Part shown: positions 28,589 to 36,886 of the stretch, in pieces
Layout: each line of letters begins with the position of its first letter
Position numbering within the stretch: position 1 is the stretch's first letter
Assembly (NCBI GenBank): GCA_041389525.1
Contig: JAWKRR010000010.1
Location: 62,001-126,000 of the forward strand
Origin: JACKFB01 sp041389525
GTDB taxonomy: Bacteria; Myxococcota_A; UBA9042; PHBI01; JACKFB01
Direction: 5' to 3'
Length of the DNA: 64,000 nucleotides
Position numbers and translations under genes: made by a program
Notes under the pieces: model-generated
Databases searched by the model: none
What the model saw: the letters and a program-made list of their open reading frames with translations, nothing else
What the model was told of the DNA's origin: nothing

Positions 28589-30148
28589 TTGAGCGCCGAC
28601 TCGCCCGAAACCCGCACGCCCTCGCCAGCGCCCGCCGCCGACCCCGTCCCCACGTGGACCCGCGGGCCACGTCGCGGCGACTCGCTGACGCTGACCATCG
28701 AGCGCATCGACGGCTCGGGCGACGGCGAGACCCGCCTCGTCGGCCGCCCCGGGCCGGGCCAGTCCGTGCGCCGCTACGCCGTGTCGGTCCCCGGCGCGGT
28801 CGTCGCGGACACCGTCGAGGCCATCGTGGGCGAGGTGCGTCGAAACCGCATCGGCACCCGCCTCGCGCGTGTCATCACGCCGTCCCCGCACCGCGTCGCG
28901 GCCCCGTGCCCCCACTTTGACTCGCCGGGAGATCTCGCCCCGGGCTGCGGCGGCTGCAGCCTCCAGGCGCTGGCCTACCCGCAACAGCTGGCCGCCAAAG
29001 CCGCCCACGTCCGCCGCCTCTTCAGCGCCCACGGCATCGATCCCGACCTCCTCCTCGATCCGATCGGTATGGCGCACCCCCTGCGCTACCGAAACAAGAT
29101 GGAGTTCAGCTTCGGCCGCGACGGCAGCGAGGCCTTCGCGCTGGGCCTGCACCCGGGCGGCTATCGGCACGAGGTGATGCGGCTCGAGAGCTGCTTGCTG
29201 ACCTCGGAGCCCGGCTTCGCGCTGGTGCGAGCCATCCGCGAGTTCGCTGAGACCCGCGGCCTCGAGCCCTTCGTGGCGAAGACCGGGGAGGGCTTCATGC
29301 GCGCGCTGGTCCTGCGTGAGGGGCTGCGCACCGGCGAGCGGATGATCGACCTGGTGACGACGGGCGCTGAGACCACCACCATGGACGGCCGCCTCGTTGA
29401 CGCCGCCGAGGTCGCCGAGGCCTTCGCCGCCGCCGTCACGCAGGCGGCCGCACGCCTCACAGCCCCGGTCACCTCGCTGTACTGGACCCAGCACGTCGCG
29501 GTGCGCGGGACCCCGACGCGCATGGTCGCCCACCACCTCGACGGCCTGCCGGTGCTGCACGAGGAGCTGCGCGTCGCCGGCGGACCCACCCTCCGATTCG
29601 CCATATATCCTCGGGCGTTTTTTCAGCCCAACACCCTGCAGGCCGAGGTCCTCTACACCGAGGTCGCCCGCGCCGCCGGGCTGAGCGAGGCGACCAAAGC
29701 CGGCACGCGGCTCCTCGACTTGTACGCTGGAACCGGCACCATCGGCCTGGCCCTCGCCCCCCTGTGCCGCGAGGTCATCGGCATCGAGCTGGTGGCCGAC
29801 GCGGTGGAGAACGCCAACGCGAACGCCGCCGCCAACGGCATCACGAACGCGCGCTTCATCGCCGGTGACGTGGGCGCGGTGCTGACCGCCGAGGGCCTGG
29901 ACCAGCCGGGCGCCGCCGATCTGGTCGTGGTGGATCCACCGCGGGCTGGCTTGATGTCGAGCGCCCTCGACTCCATCGCCAGCCTGGCCGCGCCCAGGCT
30001 GGTCTACGTCTCCTGCAACCCGGTCTCGCTGGCCCGCGACCACAGCGCCCTGCGCGCCGCCGGCTTTCAACTGCGCTCGGTTCAGCCGGTGGACATGTTC
30101 CCGCAGACCGGCCACATCGAGAACGTCGCGCTCTTCGAACGGCGTTGA
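28589..30148 (+). CDS. RNA (uracil-5-)-methyltransferase, RlmD/TrmA family
   Basis: SAM-dependent methyltransferase that makes m5U in 23S rRNA or tRNA. Order: Pro-rich N-tail (1-30), TRAM-like domain (~32-90), Fe-S cysteines in CPHF...CGGCSLQ (~107-128), then a central RNA-binding part. The SAM site LDLYAGTGTIGLALA is near 375, the VVDPPRAGL motif is near 448, and the catalytic-Cys motif YVSCNP is near 473. At 519 residues it is longer than E. coli RlmD (~433) because of the N-tail and loops. RlmD, RlmC and TrmA cannot be told apart safely, though the Fe-S cysteines favour the RlmC/RlmD side. Start TTG 28589 is five bases after the lipoprotein stop. Confidence 0.88.
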   Translation: MSADSPETRTPSPAPAADPVPTWTRGPRRGDSLTLTIERIDGSGDGETRLVGRPGPGQSVRRYAVSVPGAVVADTVEAIVGEVRRNRIGTRLARVITPSPHRVAAPCPHFDSPGDLAPGCGGCSLQALAYPQQLAAKAAHVRRLFSAHGIDPDLLLDPIGMAHPLRYRNKMEFSFGRDGSEAFALGLHPGGYRHEVMRLESCLLTSEPGFALVRAIREFAETRGLEPFVAKTGEGFMRALVLREGLRTGERMIDLVTTGAETTTMDGRLVDAAEVAEAFAAAVTQAAARLTAPVTSLYWTQHVAVRGTPTRMVAHHLDGLPVLHEELRVAGGPTLRFAIYPRAFFQPNTLQAEVLYTEVARAAGLSEATKAGTRLLDLYAGTGTIGLALAPLCREVIGIELVADAVENANANAAANGITNARFIAGDVGAVLTAEGLDQPGAADLVVVDPPRAGLMSSALDSIASLAAPRLVYVSCNPVSLARDHSALRAAGFQLRSVQPVDMFPQTGHIENVALFERR

Positions 30149-30189
30149 GCCGGCTCGCGTCGAGGCAGCCCGTGCGCTATGAGCACCCG

Positions 30190-31287
30190 ATGCACGTCCA
30201 ACGCCGGTCGCTTCTGCCCTCGCTGCTGCTCGTCATCGCGCTCTCCGCCTGCGCGGAGCGGGCCAGCTTTCAGCCCGACACCGTCTCGGAGCCGGACGGC
30301 CGGCCCGACGCGTTTCGCCCCGAGGTCGGTGATCTGGGTGGCCCGCGCGGCCTCGGCGACACCGACGTCGCCCTGGTCGAGGTCGCGACGCCCGACGTCC
30401 TCACCATCGAGCTCCCACCGACGGACGCCGCGCTGGATTTCGGCCCGGACCTGCCACAGGGGCCCGCGCCGTCCTTCACCGTGGCGACCTGGAACCTGCG
30501 GAAGTTCTCGCCCTTTGGCGTCGATGAGAGCCGGCTCGCCAACATCGCCGCGCAGCTCGCCGCGCTCGACGCCGACGTCATCGGGCTCCAAGAGATCGAG
30601 GCCCGCGAGTTCACCGACGGCTCCCCGCCCCAGGCCTGGGACGCGCTGCTGGACGCGCTGCCGGCCTACGACGGCGTCCATGTCCCCTGGAACCTGCAGG
30701 ACAGCGTGGTCGGCCTGCTGGTCCGCCGCGACACCGTCCGCATCCTGGCCGCCAAGCCCCTGTTCGTGGGCGACTGGTGGCCCTTCCCGCGGGCGCCGTT
30801 GGACGCCACGCTGCTGATTCAGAAGCCCGAGGGCTCCATCGTCGTGCACGTCGTGGTGGTGCACCTCAAGGCCTTCGGCGACTCCGAGAGCTTCGGTCGG
30901 CGCCGCGAGGCCTGCCAGAAGCTCAACGCCTTCCTCGGCGGCAAGGCCGACACCCGCTACATCCTGGTGGGCGACTTCAACGACTCGGTCCTCGATCCGC
31001 CCGCTGAAAACACGTTTTTTGGGACGCTGCTCGACGCCGAGCCCACCTGGACCATCGCCACCGCGGCGCTGCCCGAGAGCACGGTCAGCAGCACGAGCTG
31101 GTTTCACGTCGTCGACGGCCAGCAGGTGCGCGGCGAGCTCATCGATCACGTCATCGTCGACGAGACGATCACCGACGTCTACCCGGCGCCCACCGCCGAA
31201 GTGATCGCCCGCCCGCTCGCGGAGTACGACACCTGGACCGACGGCTGGTCGGACCACTTCCCCGTGCTCTTGCACCTCACGCCCTGA
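30190..31287 (+). CDS. Lipoprotein of the endonuclease/exonuclease/phosphatase (EEP) fold
   Basis: A 365-residue product with lipobox LSAC-A near residue 19 and an acidic linker to ~95. The EEP catalytic set follows: TWNLRKFS (Asn), VIGLQEIEA (metal-binding Glu), VVVHLKAF (His), YILVGDFNDS (Asp/Asn), ELIDHVIVD (Asp-His) and WSDHFPV (final His). The nearest known relatives include surface nucleases and phosphodiesterases; whether it cuts DNA, RNA or phospho-lipids is open. It is placed after the RNA methyltransferase with a 41-base gap and is probably in the same operon. Confidence 0.83.
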   Translation: MHVQRRSLLPSLLLVIALSACAERASFQPDTVSEPDGRPDAFRPEVGDLGGPRGLGDTDVALVEVATPDVLTIELPPTDAALDFGPDLPQGPAPSFTVATWNLRKFSPFGVDESRLANIAAQLAALDADVIGLQEIEAREFTDGSPPQAWDALLDALPAYDGVHVPWNLQDSVVGLLVRRDTVRILAAKPLFVGDWWPFPRAPLDATLLIQKPEGSIVVHVVVVHLKAFGDSESFGRRREACQKLNAFLGGKADTRYILVGDFNDSVLDPPAENTFFGTLLDAEPTWTIATAALPESTVSSTSWFHVVDGQQVRGELIDHVIVDETITDVYPAPTAEVIARPLAEYDTWTDGWSDHFPVLLHLTP

Positions 31288-31367
31288 GGGCCGCGGCCGT
31301 GTCAGGCCAGCCTGCGCGGCGCGCAGAACTCAGCCCACGAAGGTGACGCCGAGAGCCCCTGCAGCGC

Positions 31368-32531
31368 TTAGGGGACGATGGGGTCCAGCGAGGACTCGCA
31401 GGCCCAGTAGTCGGTCGCCTCCATGGCGCCCACGCCGTAGGTGCTGACCGCCTGGACCTCCAGGTCTTTGCCCTGCACCACATGCTGCAGCGAGCCGGCC
31501 AAGGCGAACTGCCCGAGGTAAGTCAGGTCCTCGCTGGTCGTGGTCATCGTCAGCCCGCGGTACTCGGAGGCGGCGCCCGACAGGTTCAGCGCCAGCGGCT
31601 GCCCCGAGGCCAGCGCGCCCACGGTGGCGTTGGCGATCTCCAGGTCGTAGGCCACATGCACGCCGTTTCGCATCTCGTCCATCGCCGCCCGCGCCGACAG
31701 CTGCACCCGCGTCAGCGACGCGAAGGGGCCGAGGCGCTGGTCAGCCGACGCGCCGTAGGTCGAGTCCGCCACGAGGTCCGAGAGCGACAGCGTCACCGAG
31801 AAGGTCGAGGGCAGCGCCTTCCCGTCGGCCAGCAGCCCAGCGAGCGGGCCCTTGCTGGTCCAGCGGAAGGTGAAGGTCGAGCGCAGGTTCCAGTTCTGGA
31901 GCATGTCGTCGAGGGGCTTGGACGCGCTGACCTGCACGCCGCGCAGGTAGCTGTCGAGGGTGAAGGGGTCGGCCTGAATCGCCTGCCCGCCGGCGGCGCT
32001 GTGGAAGAGCACCGTCATCGCGGGGGCCGCCGTCGCGCTGAGGTTGCGCTGCAGCCGCCACGCGCCGCCCACGCCCGCCGCGAAGTCGAAGCGCGCGGTC
32101 ATGCCGGCGAAGCGCCCGAAGTCCACGAGGCTGGCGAAGGCGTTGTCGTCGGGGTTGAGCAGCGAGACGTGCTCGAGGATGAGGCCGGCGATGAGGCCGC
32201 GCCCGAGCTCGGTCGCCGCGTGGGCGTAGGCCGCCATGTCGCGCTGGGCGACGCGCGTGACCGTGTGCAGCGCGACGGCGTCGGCCCAGACCTCGCCATC
32301 GGCGGGCGCGCAGCCAGCGGGCGCCTGGGTCTTCGGGCCCCAGAGGCCGCTGACCTCGCGGGCGCTCAGGGTGGGGTCGACCACCGGCTGGGCGGCGGTG
32401 TCCTCGTGCTCGGCGCAGAGATCGGCGAGCGCGTCGCCGAAGAGCACGTCCCCGGCGTCCGGGATGCAGCCCGCGGCGATGAGCGGGGTGACTGCCAGCA
32501 GCGAGACCAGCACCAGAGTGGGGGCGCGCAT
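31368..32531 (-). CDS. Lipoprotein, unknown
   Basis: A 387-residue product. Start ATG 32531 has GAGG seven bases upstream. The signal sequence ends in an AAG-C lipobox at about residue 22. The body is a long beta-rich protein with conserved-looking Trp/Phe and many Ser/Thr. No motif is recognised. It is divergent from the SRPBCC gene at 32696 and convergent with the EEP lipoprotein gene. Confidence 0.7.
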   Translation of the reverse strand: MRAPTLVLVSLLAVTPLIAAGCIPDAGDVLFGDALADLCAEHEDTAAQPVVDPTLSAREVSGLWGPKTQAPAGCAPADGEVWADAVALHTVTRVAQRDMAAYAHAATELGRGLIAGLILEHVSLLNPDDNAFASLVDFGRFAGMTARFDFAAGVGGAWRLQRNLSATAAPAMTVLFHSAAGGQAIQADPFTLDSYLRGVQVSASKPLDDMLQNWNLRSTFTFRWTSKGPLAGLLADGKALPSTFSVTLSLSDLVADSTYGASADQRLGPFASLTRVQLSARAAMDEMRNGVHVAYDLEIANATVGALASGQPLALNLSGAASEYRGLTMTTTSEDLTYLGQFALAGSLQHVVQGKDLEVQAVSTYGVGAMEATDYWACESSLDPIVP

Positions 32532-32695
32532 CGTAATACCTCGTTCGTCGGCGCCGCCGAGCCCTCGGCTGGCGCGCACAGGACGATTCGTTCGTGAGAA
32601 CCGAGCGGCCATGGTACCTGGATCAGGACACTGAGATAAAGGATCGATACGAGTCAGCGCCCGCCGATGCGCGCTGGCCGCGGCAGGAGGCGCCT

Positions 32696-33133
32696 GTGTT
32701 GGATGTGACCACGTCGCTCACCATGAAGGCCACGCCCGAGGCGATCTGGCATGTGCTCACGGACCTGCCGGGCCACGACGCCTGGGACCCGTTGATGCGC
32801 GGGTTTCGGGGGCGCCTCGACGTCGGGGAGACCGTGCGCTTCTCGATCGGCCTCGGGCCCGCGCGGCTGCCGGTCAGCGCGCGCGTCATGCAGGTGGACG
32901 TGCAGCGCGAGCTGCGCTGGGCCGGGCCGTCCAGCACGGGGTTCCACAGCGTGGTCCGCGGCGAGCACTGGTTTCGCCTCACCGAGCTCGCCGACGGCGA
33001 GACCCGCTTCGACCACGGCGAGCACTGGTCCGGGGTGGTGCCGCGGGCGCTGTGGCGCGTGATCGGGCCGCGACTGCACGCCGACTACGACGCGATGAAC
33101 CGGGCGCTCGCCAAGCGCGTCGCCTCGCGCTGA
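32696..33133 (+). CDS. SRPBCC (START-like) family protein
   Basis: A 145-residue helix-grip fold protein. The typical first strand and helix are TTSLTMKATPEAIWHVLTD, followed by the W-D-P and G-GE steps of polyketide-cyclase/START-like proteins. These bind hydrophobic ligands, and the ligand is unknown. Start GTG 32696 is chosen because a perfect AGGAGG ends five bases before it. The longer frame from 32594 would add 34 charged residues and run into the promoter region of the divergent gene. Confidence 0.8.
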   Translation: MLDVTTSLTMKATPEAIWHVLTDLPGHDAWDPLMRGFRGRLDVGETVRFSIGLGPARLPVSARVMQVDVQRELRWAGPSSTGFHSVVRGEHWFRLTELADGETRFDHGEHWSGVVPRALWRVIGPRLHADYDAMNRALAKRVASR

Positions 33134-33167
33134 CCCGCCGCCACGCTTTGACTCGGTTCAGCTCAGC

Positions 33168-34049
33168 TCAGCTCGGCTCGTCCAGCAGCGGCCGCAGCAG
33201 CTCGGGGCCGACCTTGTACTCGCGCCCGCAGAAGTCGCAGGCCACGTCCATGACCTCGCCGCGCGCGACGATGCTGCTCAGCTCGTCCCGGCCCAGGGTC
33301 GCCATGGCGCCGACCAGGCGCTCAGCGCTGCACACGCAGCCGAAGAAGACCCCGGTGTCGTCGAGGGTGGTGTGCGGAAAGCCCCAGAGTAGCTCGGACA
33401 TCAAGAGGGCCGGGTCGCCGGCCGTCTGCCGCAGGACCGCACCGAACGAGCGGAAATCCTCCAGACGCTCGGTCATCACCGCGAGCGGCGCCTCGGTCAG
33501 CTCGGGCAAGAGCTGCACGATGTAGCCGCCCGCCGCGACCACGTGCCCGCCCTCCACGACCGCGCCCACCGCCACCATCGACGTGACCTGCTCGGAGACC
33601 TGGAAGTAGTGCATCAGCACGCCCGAGATCCCCTCGTCGCTCTCCGCGGTGATGATCCCCTGATGCAGCGAGCCGTTGGGCATCACGCGCATCGCCTTGA
33701 AGATGGCCGCGGCGCCCAGGTCCAGCGTGGCCCCGTCGGGCGGGTTCTGCACCAGCCCGCGGGTCAGCCCCTCGGGGCGCGAGTCGGCGATGACCGCACC
33801 GCCCGCCGCGCCCTGCAGGATGAGCTGCACGCGCAGCCCCGGCGACATCGTCTCGCGCACCAGCACCGACGCGGTCAGCAGCTCGCCGAAGGGGATCGCC
33901 AGCGGGCCGCGCACCTTCTGGGCGTCGAGGGCGGCCTGGACGGTGTCGGTCGTGCGCAGCGTGATGACGCGGAAGGCGCCGTCGTTGGTCATGGCGCGCA
34001 GCACGCGGTCGCGCGGCTCGGTGCTGGTCTCGGCAGGGCTGTCGCTCAT
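33168..34049 (-). CDS. hslO: Redox-regulated chaperone Hsp33
   Basis: At 293 residues it is almost the same length as E. coli HslO (292). The N-terminal domain covers ~20-230. The C-terminal redox switch has four Cys as GCVC, then ~27 residues, then CDFC, the zinc-binding set that oxidises to turn on holdase activity in the cytoplasm. Start ATG 34049 has AGGAGG six bases upstream. It lies 76 bases after the zincin-like gene on the same strand. Confidence 0.93.
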   Translation of the reverse strand: MSDSPAETSTEPRDRVLRAMTNDGAFRVITLRTTDTVQAALDAQKVRGPLAIPFGELLTASVLVRETMSPGLRVQLILQGAAGGAVIADSRPEGLTRGLVQNPPDGATLDLGAAAIFKAMRVMPNGSLHQGIITAESDEGISGVLMHYFQVSEQVTSMVAVGAVVEGGHVVAAGGYIVQLLPELTEAPLAVMTERLEDFRSFGAVLRQTAGDPALLMSELLWGFPHTTLDDTGVFFGCVCSAERLVGAMATLGRDELSSIVARGEVMDVACDFCGREYKVGPELLRPLLDEPS

Positions 34050-34125
34050 CGGGAGCCTCCTCGACGACGGGGAGCAGAGGGTGCCCGACCCACGCGGAGG
34101 GCGCAACGAGCGCGCGTCGCGACCC

Positions 34126-36588
34126 TCACATACCCAGGCGGCGCCTGAGCAAACCGACCATCATCAGCGCGACGACGAGGCCCGCGGGCAGCGACCCGGG
34201 GCCGCCGCTGCAGCCGCTCGAGGCGGACCCCGGCGCCGTCGCTCCCTCGAGCGGTCCTGGCGCCGCGGCGTCGGCGGCGGGCTCAGGCCCGGCGTCCTGC
34301 AGCGGCTGACCATCGTGGTCGGCGTCCGCGCCCGCGTCGGGCTCCCCACCCTGGGCGGTGTCCCCGGCCGCGTCAGGCGCGTCGTCAGGCACCACGGCGA
34401 CCGCGTCCGTCGTGCAGTCGCCTGCCGCGTCGAAGATCCGCACGTCGTCGATGGCCGCCTCGCTCAAGCTCTGCGGCGGGAGGTCCCGGGCGCGGAACCG
34501 CAGCCGCACCGTCTCGGGCAACGCGGGGCCGAGCACGTCCAGCAAGCGGAACTCGCGCTGCCGCCAGCGCTGCTCGTGGCTCGCGTCCTCATCGACCAGC
34601 GTCCAGCTCGAGCCACCATCGCCCGAGATCTCGAGGCTCAGCACATCCGCCAGGTCCACCGCCGCCTGCCCGTTCGGCGTGTTGAGGTCCACCGCGACGT
34701 GCCAGCTCCAGTAGCGCAGGACCGGGTCGGCCGCGCCCGCCAGCGCGATCACCGGCGAGGTCAGCGTGGTCACGCCGTTGTCGATGTCCGCGGCTCCGAG
34801 GTCGCCGCCCGCCGCGCCGGTCACGAAGGCCATCCCCGCGCCGCTGCGGCCGCCGCCCGGCTGCGAGCGCAGGTCCAGCCCCAGCGACGCCGCGTTCACG
34901 CCGATGGGCGTCGCCCGCTCCCACGCGCCGGCGGTGGCCGTGTCCGCGCCGTCGTCGCCTACAAGCCAGCCCGCGTCGGACTCGAACCCATCGCGGAAGA
35001 CATCCTGAAAGCCGACGTCGAAGCCGACCTTGCCCAGCGCCTGCACCTCGGTGGAGTTGAAGCCCATCTCCAGCGACACCTCGACGCTGCAGGGCGCCTT
35101 GGGCCCGACGCGCAAGCGGAACGCGCCCTCGATGGTCCGCGTCTCGCCCGCGGCCAGCTCGCCCAAGGCCACGACCTCTTTCTCAGGCGAAATATCCAGG
35201 TCCGCGCGGGCTGGCAGGGTCGCCGACAGCGCGGTCACCGGCAGCGAGCCCGCGTTTCGCAGGGTCAGGTCCACCCGCCCGTGCTCGCCTCGCTCGAGCG
35301 ACCCGTCCCCGTCGCCATCGGCCTCGACGACGGTCGCGCTCACCAGCGCCAGCGCCGCGCTGTCGCAGTCCGCGCTGACCTTGCTGCAGATGCTGCCGCG
35401 ATCCAGGGTCCACTTGGCGAAGGTCTTCTCCCAGTTCTGGCCGAACAGCTGGATGGACGCCAGCTCCTCGCCCACCGCGGTGACGGGCTGCCCCGGCTCG
35501 GTGATGAGGATGGTGGCGACCCGGAACTCCTTCTGCGACGCCGCCGCGTTCGGCTCGCGCATGCCGTGGGCCGAGATCACGTCGTCGATGCCGATGTCGG
35601 TTCGGGTGCCCTGGATGGTGAAACCCTGGGGGATCTGCGTGAGTCCATTGAGCTTCTGGCCCTGGTAGACCGCGTTCTCGATGAGAAACCAGGGCGGCAC
35701 CTCGTCGGCCGCGGCCATGCCGATGCCGTAGAGGTCCAGCTGGCTGAAGCCGAAGTTCGAGCCCAGCACCCGGAAGCTGCCGTCGCCGAGGTCCAGCCAC
35801 GAGTTGCCGTCCTGCACGGATCCGTTGGCCTGCAGCAGCGACGACCAGTGGCTCTGGTCGCGGCCCAGCATGGCGTTCGAGACCGTGCCGTCGGGGCGGC
35901 GAAACTTCATGAACGCTAGCCAGCGGTGCGTGATCTCCTGGCCCATCACCGAGTAGACGAAGTTCTGCGGGTTGCCGATGTCGCCGTAGAGGCTGATGGA
36001 CTTCATGTTCAGGAAGCCCTGAAGGCGCCCGCCCAGCTTCGAGCCCCAGAAGATGCCGTTGTCCAGCAGCGGCTGACCCGTGCCGCGCGTGTCCTGGCGG
36101 ATGCCGGCGTAGTACGCGAGCCCCTCGGCGCCGTAGTCCCAGAAGCTGGTCCACACGACCACGAAGTCGAACTCGTCAGGGAAATGCTCGTAGAGGCGGC
36201 GTGTGACGGCGGTGGCGTTGTTGACCTGGTTGTCGAAGCGCAGGCCGTACTGAGCGCCGCCGAAGTGGGTGACGATCTGGGAGTCGCCCTCCATCACGAT
36301 GAGGTCGCCGACCGTGTAGATGCCGGGGGCGACGGCGACGGGGCCGCTGGCGAAGGTGGCGGCGGGCGGCAGGCCGGCGTCGTCGGGGATTCGGTGGCGG
36401 TCGAGCTCGGCGCGGGCGCGGTCGAGGGACCCGGAGCGGGGGTGGAGCGGGGCGCGGAAGTCGCTCTGGCGCAGCAGGCGCTCGATGGGCGGGTGGTCGC
36501 GTTCGATGAGGAGTCGCGAGGGGACTTCGCTCGCCGGCGGCGCGCCGAGGGTGGCCATCATGAGCGAGAGGCTGGCGAGGAGGGACAT
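34126..36588 (-). CDS. Surface protein with degenerate zincin motif and MYXO-CTERM-like tail
   Basis: About 820 residues. N-terminal signal peptide (MSLLASLSLMMATLGAPPA); start ATG 36588 lacks a strong ribosome binding site. Near residue 250 is VMGQEITHRWLAF, which looks like a zinc-peptidase helix HExxH with the first His replaced by Gln. DQSHWSSLLQANGS and LDLYGIGMA follow, as in a group of myxobacterial zincin-like proteins. The second half has beta-sandwich domains that look like carbohydrate-binding or jelly-roll modules, then an Asp/Ala-rich stalk. The tail is SSGCSGGPG, a hydrophobic helix and RRR, fitting the Cys-containing C-terminal sorting signal of Myxococcota. Likely surface-anchored; enzyme activity doubtful. 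Confidence 0.72.
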   Translation of the reverse strand: MSLLASLSLMMATLGAPPASEVPSRLLIERDHPPIERLLRQSDFRAPLHPRSGSLDRARAELDRHRIPDDAGLPPAATFASGPVAVAPGIYTVGDLIVMEGDSQIVTHFGGAQYGLRFDNQVNNATAVTRRLYEHFPDEFDFVVVWTSFWDYGAEGLAYYAGIRQDTRGTGQPLLDNGIFWGSKLGGRLQGFLNMKSISLYGDIGNPQNFVYSVMGQEITHRWLAFMKFRRPDGTVSNAMLGRDQSHWSSLLQANGSVQDGNSWLDLGDGSFRVLGSNFGFSQLDLYGIGMAAADEVPPWFLIENAVYQGQKLNGLTQIPQGFTIQGTRTDIGIDDVISAHGMREPNAAASQKEFRVATILITEPGQPVTAVGEELASIQLFGQNWEKTFAKWTLDRGSICSKVSADCDSAALALVSATVVEADGDGDGSLERGEHGRVDLTLRNAGSLPVTALSATLPARADLDISPEKEVVALGELAAGETRTIEGAFRLRVGPKAPCSVEVSLEMGFNSTEVQALGKVGFDVGFQDVFRDGFESDAGWLVGDDGADTATAGAWERATPIGVNAASLGLDLRSQPGGGRSGAGMAFVTGAAGGDLGAADIDNGVTTLTSPVIALAGAADPVLRYWSWHVAVDLNTPNGQAAVDLADVLSLEISGDGGSSWTLVDEDASHEQRWRQREFRLLDVLGPALPETVRLRFRARDLPPQSLSEAAIDDVRIFDAAGDCTTDAVAVVPDDAPDAAGDTAQGGEPDAGADADHDGQPLQDAGPEPAADAAAPGPLEGATAPGSASSGCSGGPGSLPAGLVVALMMVGLLRRRLGM

Positions 36589-36682
36589 CGAGACCGCCGA
36601 GTTGGGGAGGGGAGCGATGGGCGAAGCGGGGGCGCGGCAGGGCGGCCACAGTAGCAGTCGCGGCCGGTCGAACGGGCAGGGG

Positions 36683-36698
36683 GTTCGTCGGAACGAAC
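36683..36698. promoter_or_regulatory. Inverted repeat GTTCGT-CGGA-ACGAAC
   Basis: Perfect 6-base arms around 4 bases, in the 298-base divergent region between the zincin-like gene and the vWA lipoprotein gene. It resembles an operator for a dimeric repressor. No other clear promoter element was found in this G-rich stretch. Confidence 0.3.
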
Positions 36699-36886
36699 TG
36701 GGCGGGGAGGGGCGGAGTCTTCGGGGGGCCTCGCGTGGGGAGCGGCGGATCTCGGGCTGGCGTCGCTCGCGCGGGGCGGGGCGGCGGAGGCCGGTCTCGT
36801 CGGTGGGCGCTCGGCGACGAAGGGATCTGGCCGTGGTTACACAGGTTCGGGTAGCCTGCGCCAAACCTCCACGGGATCACCACGTC

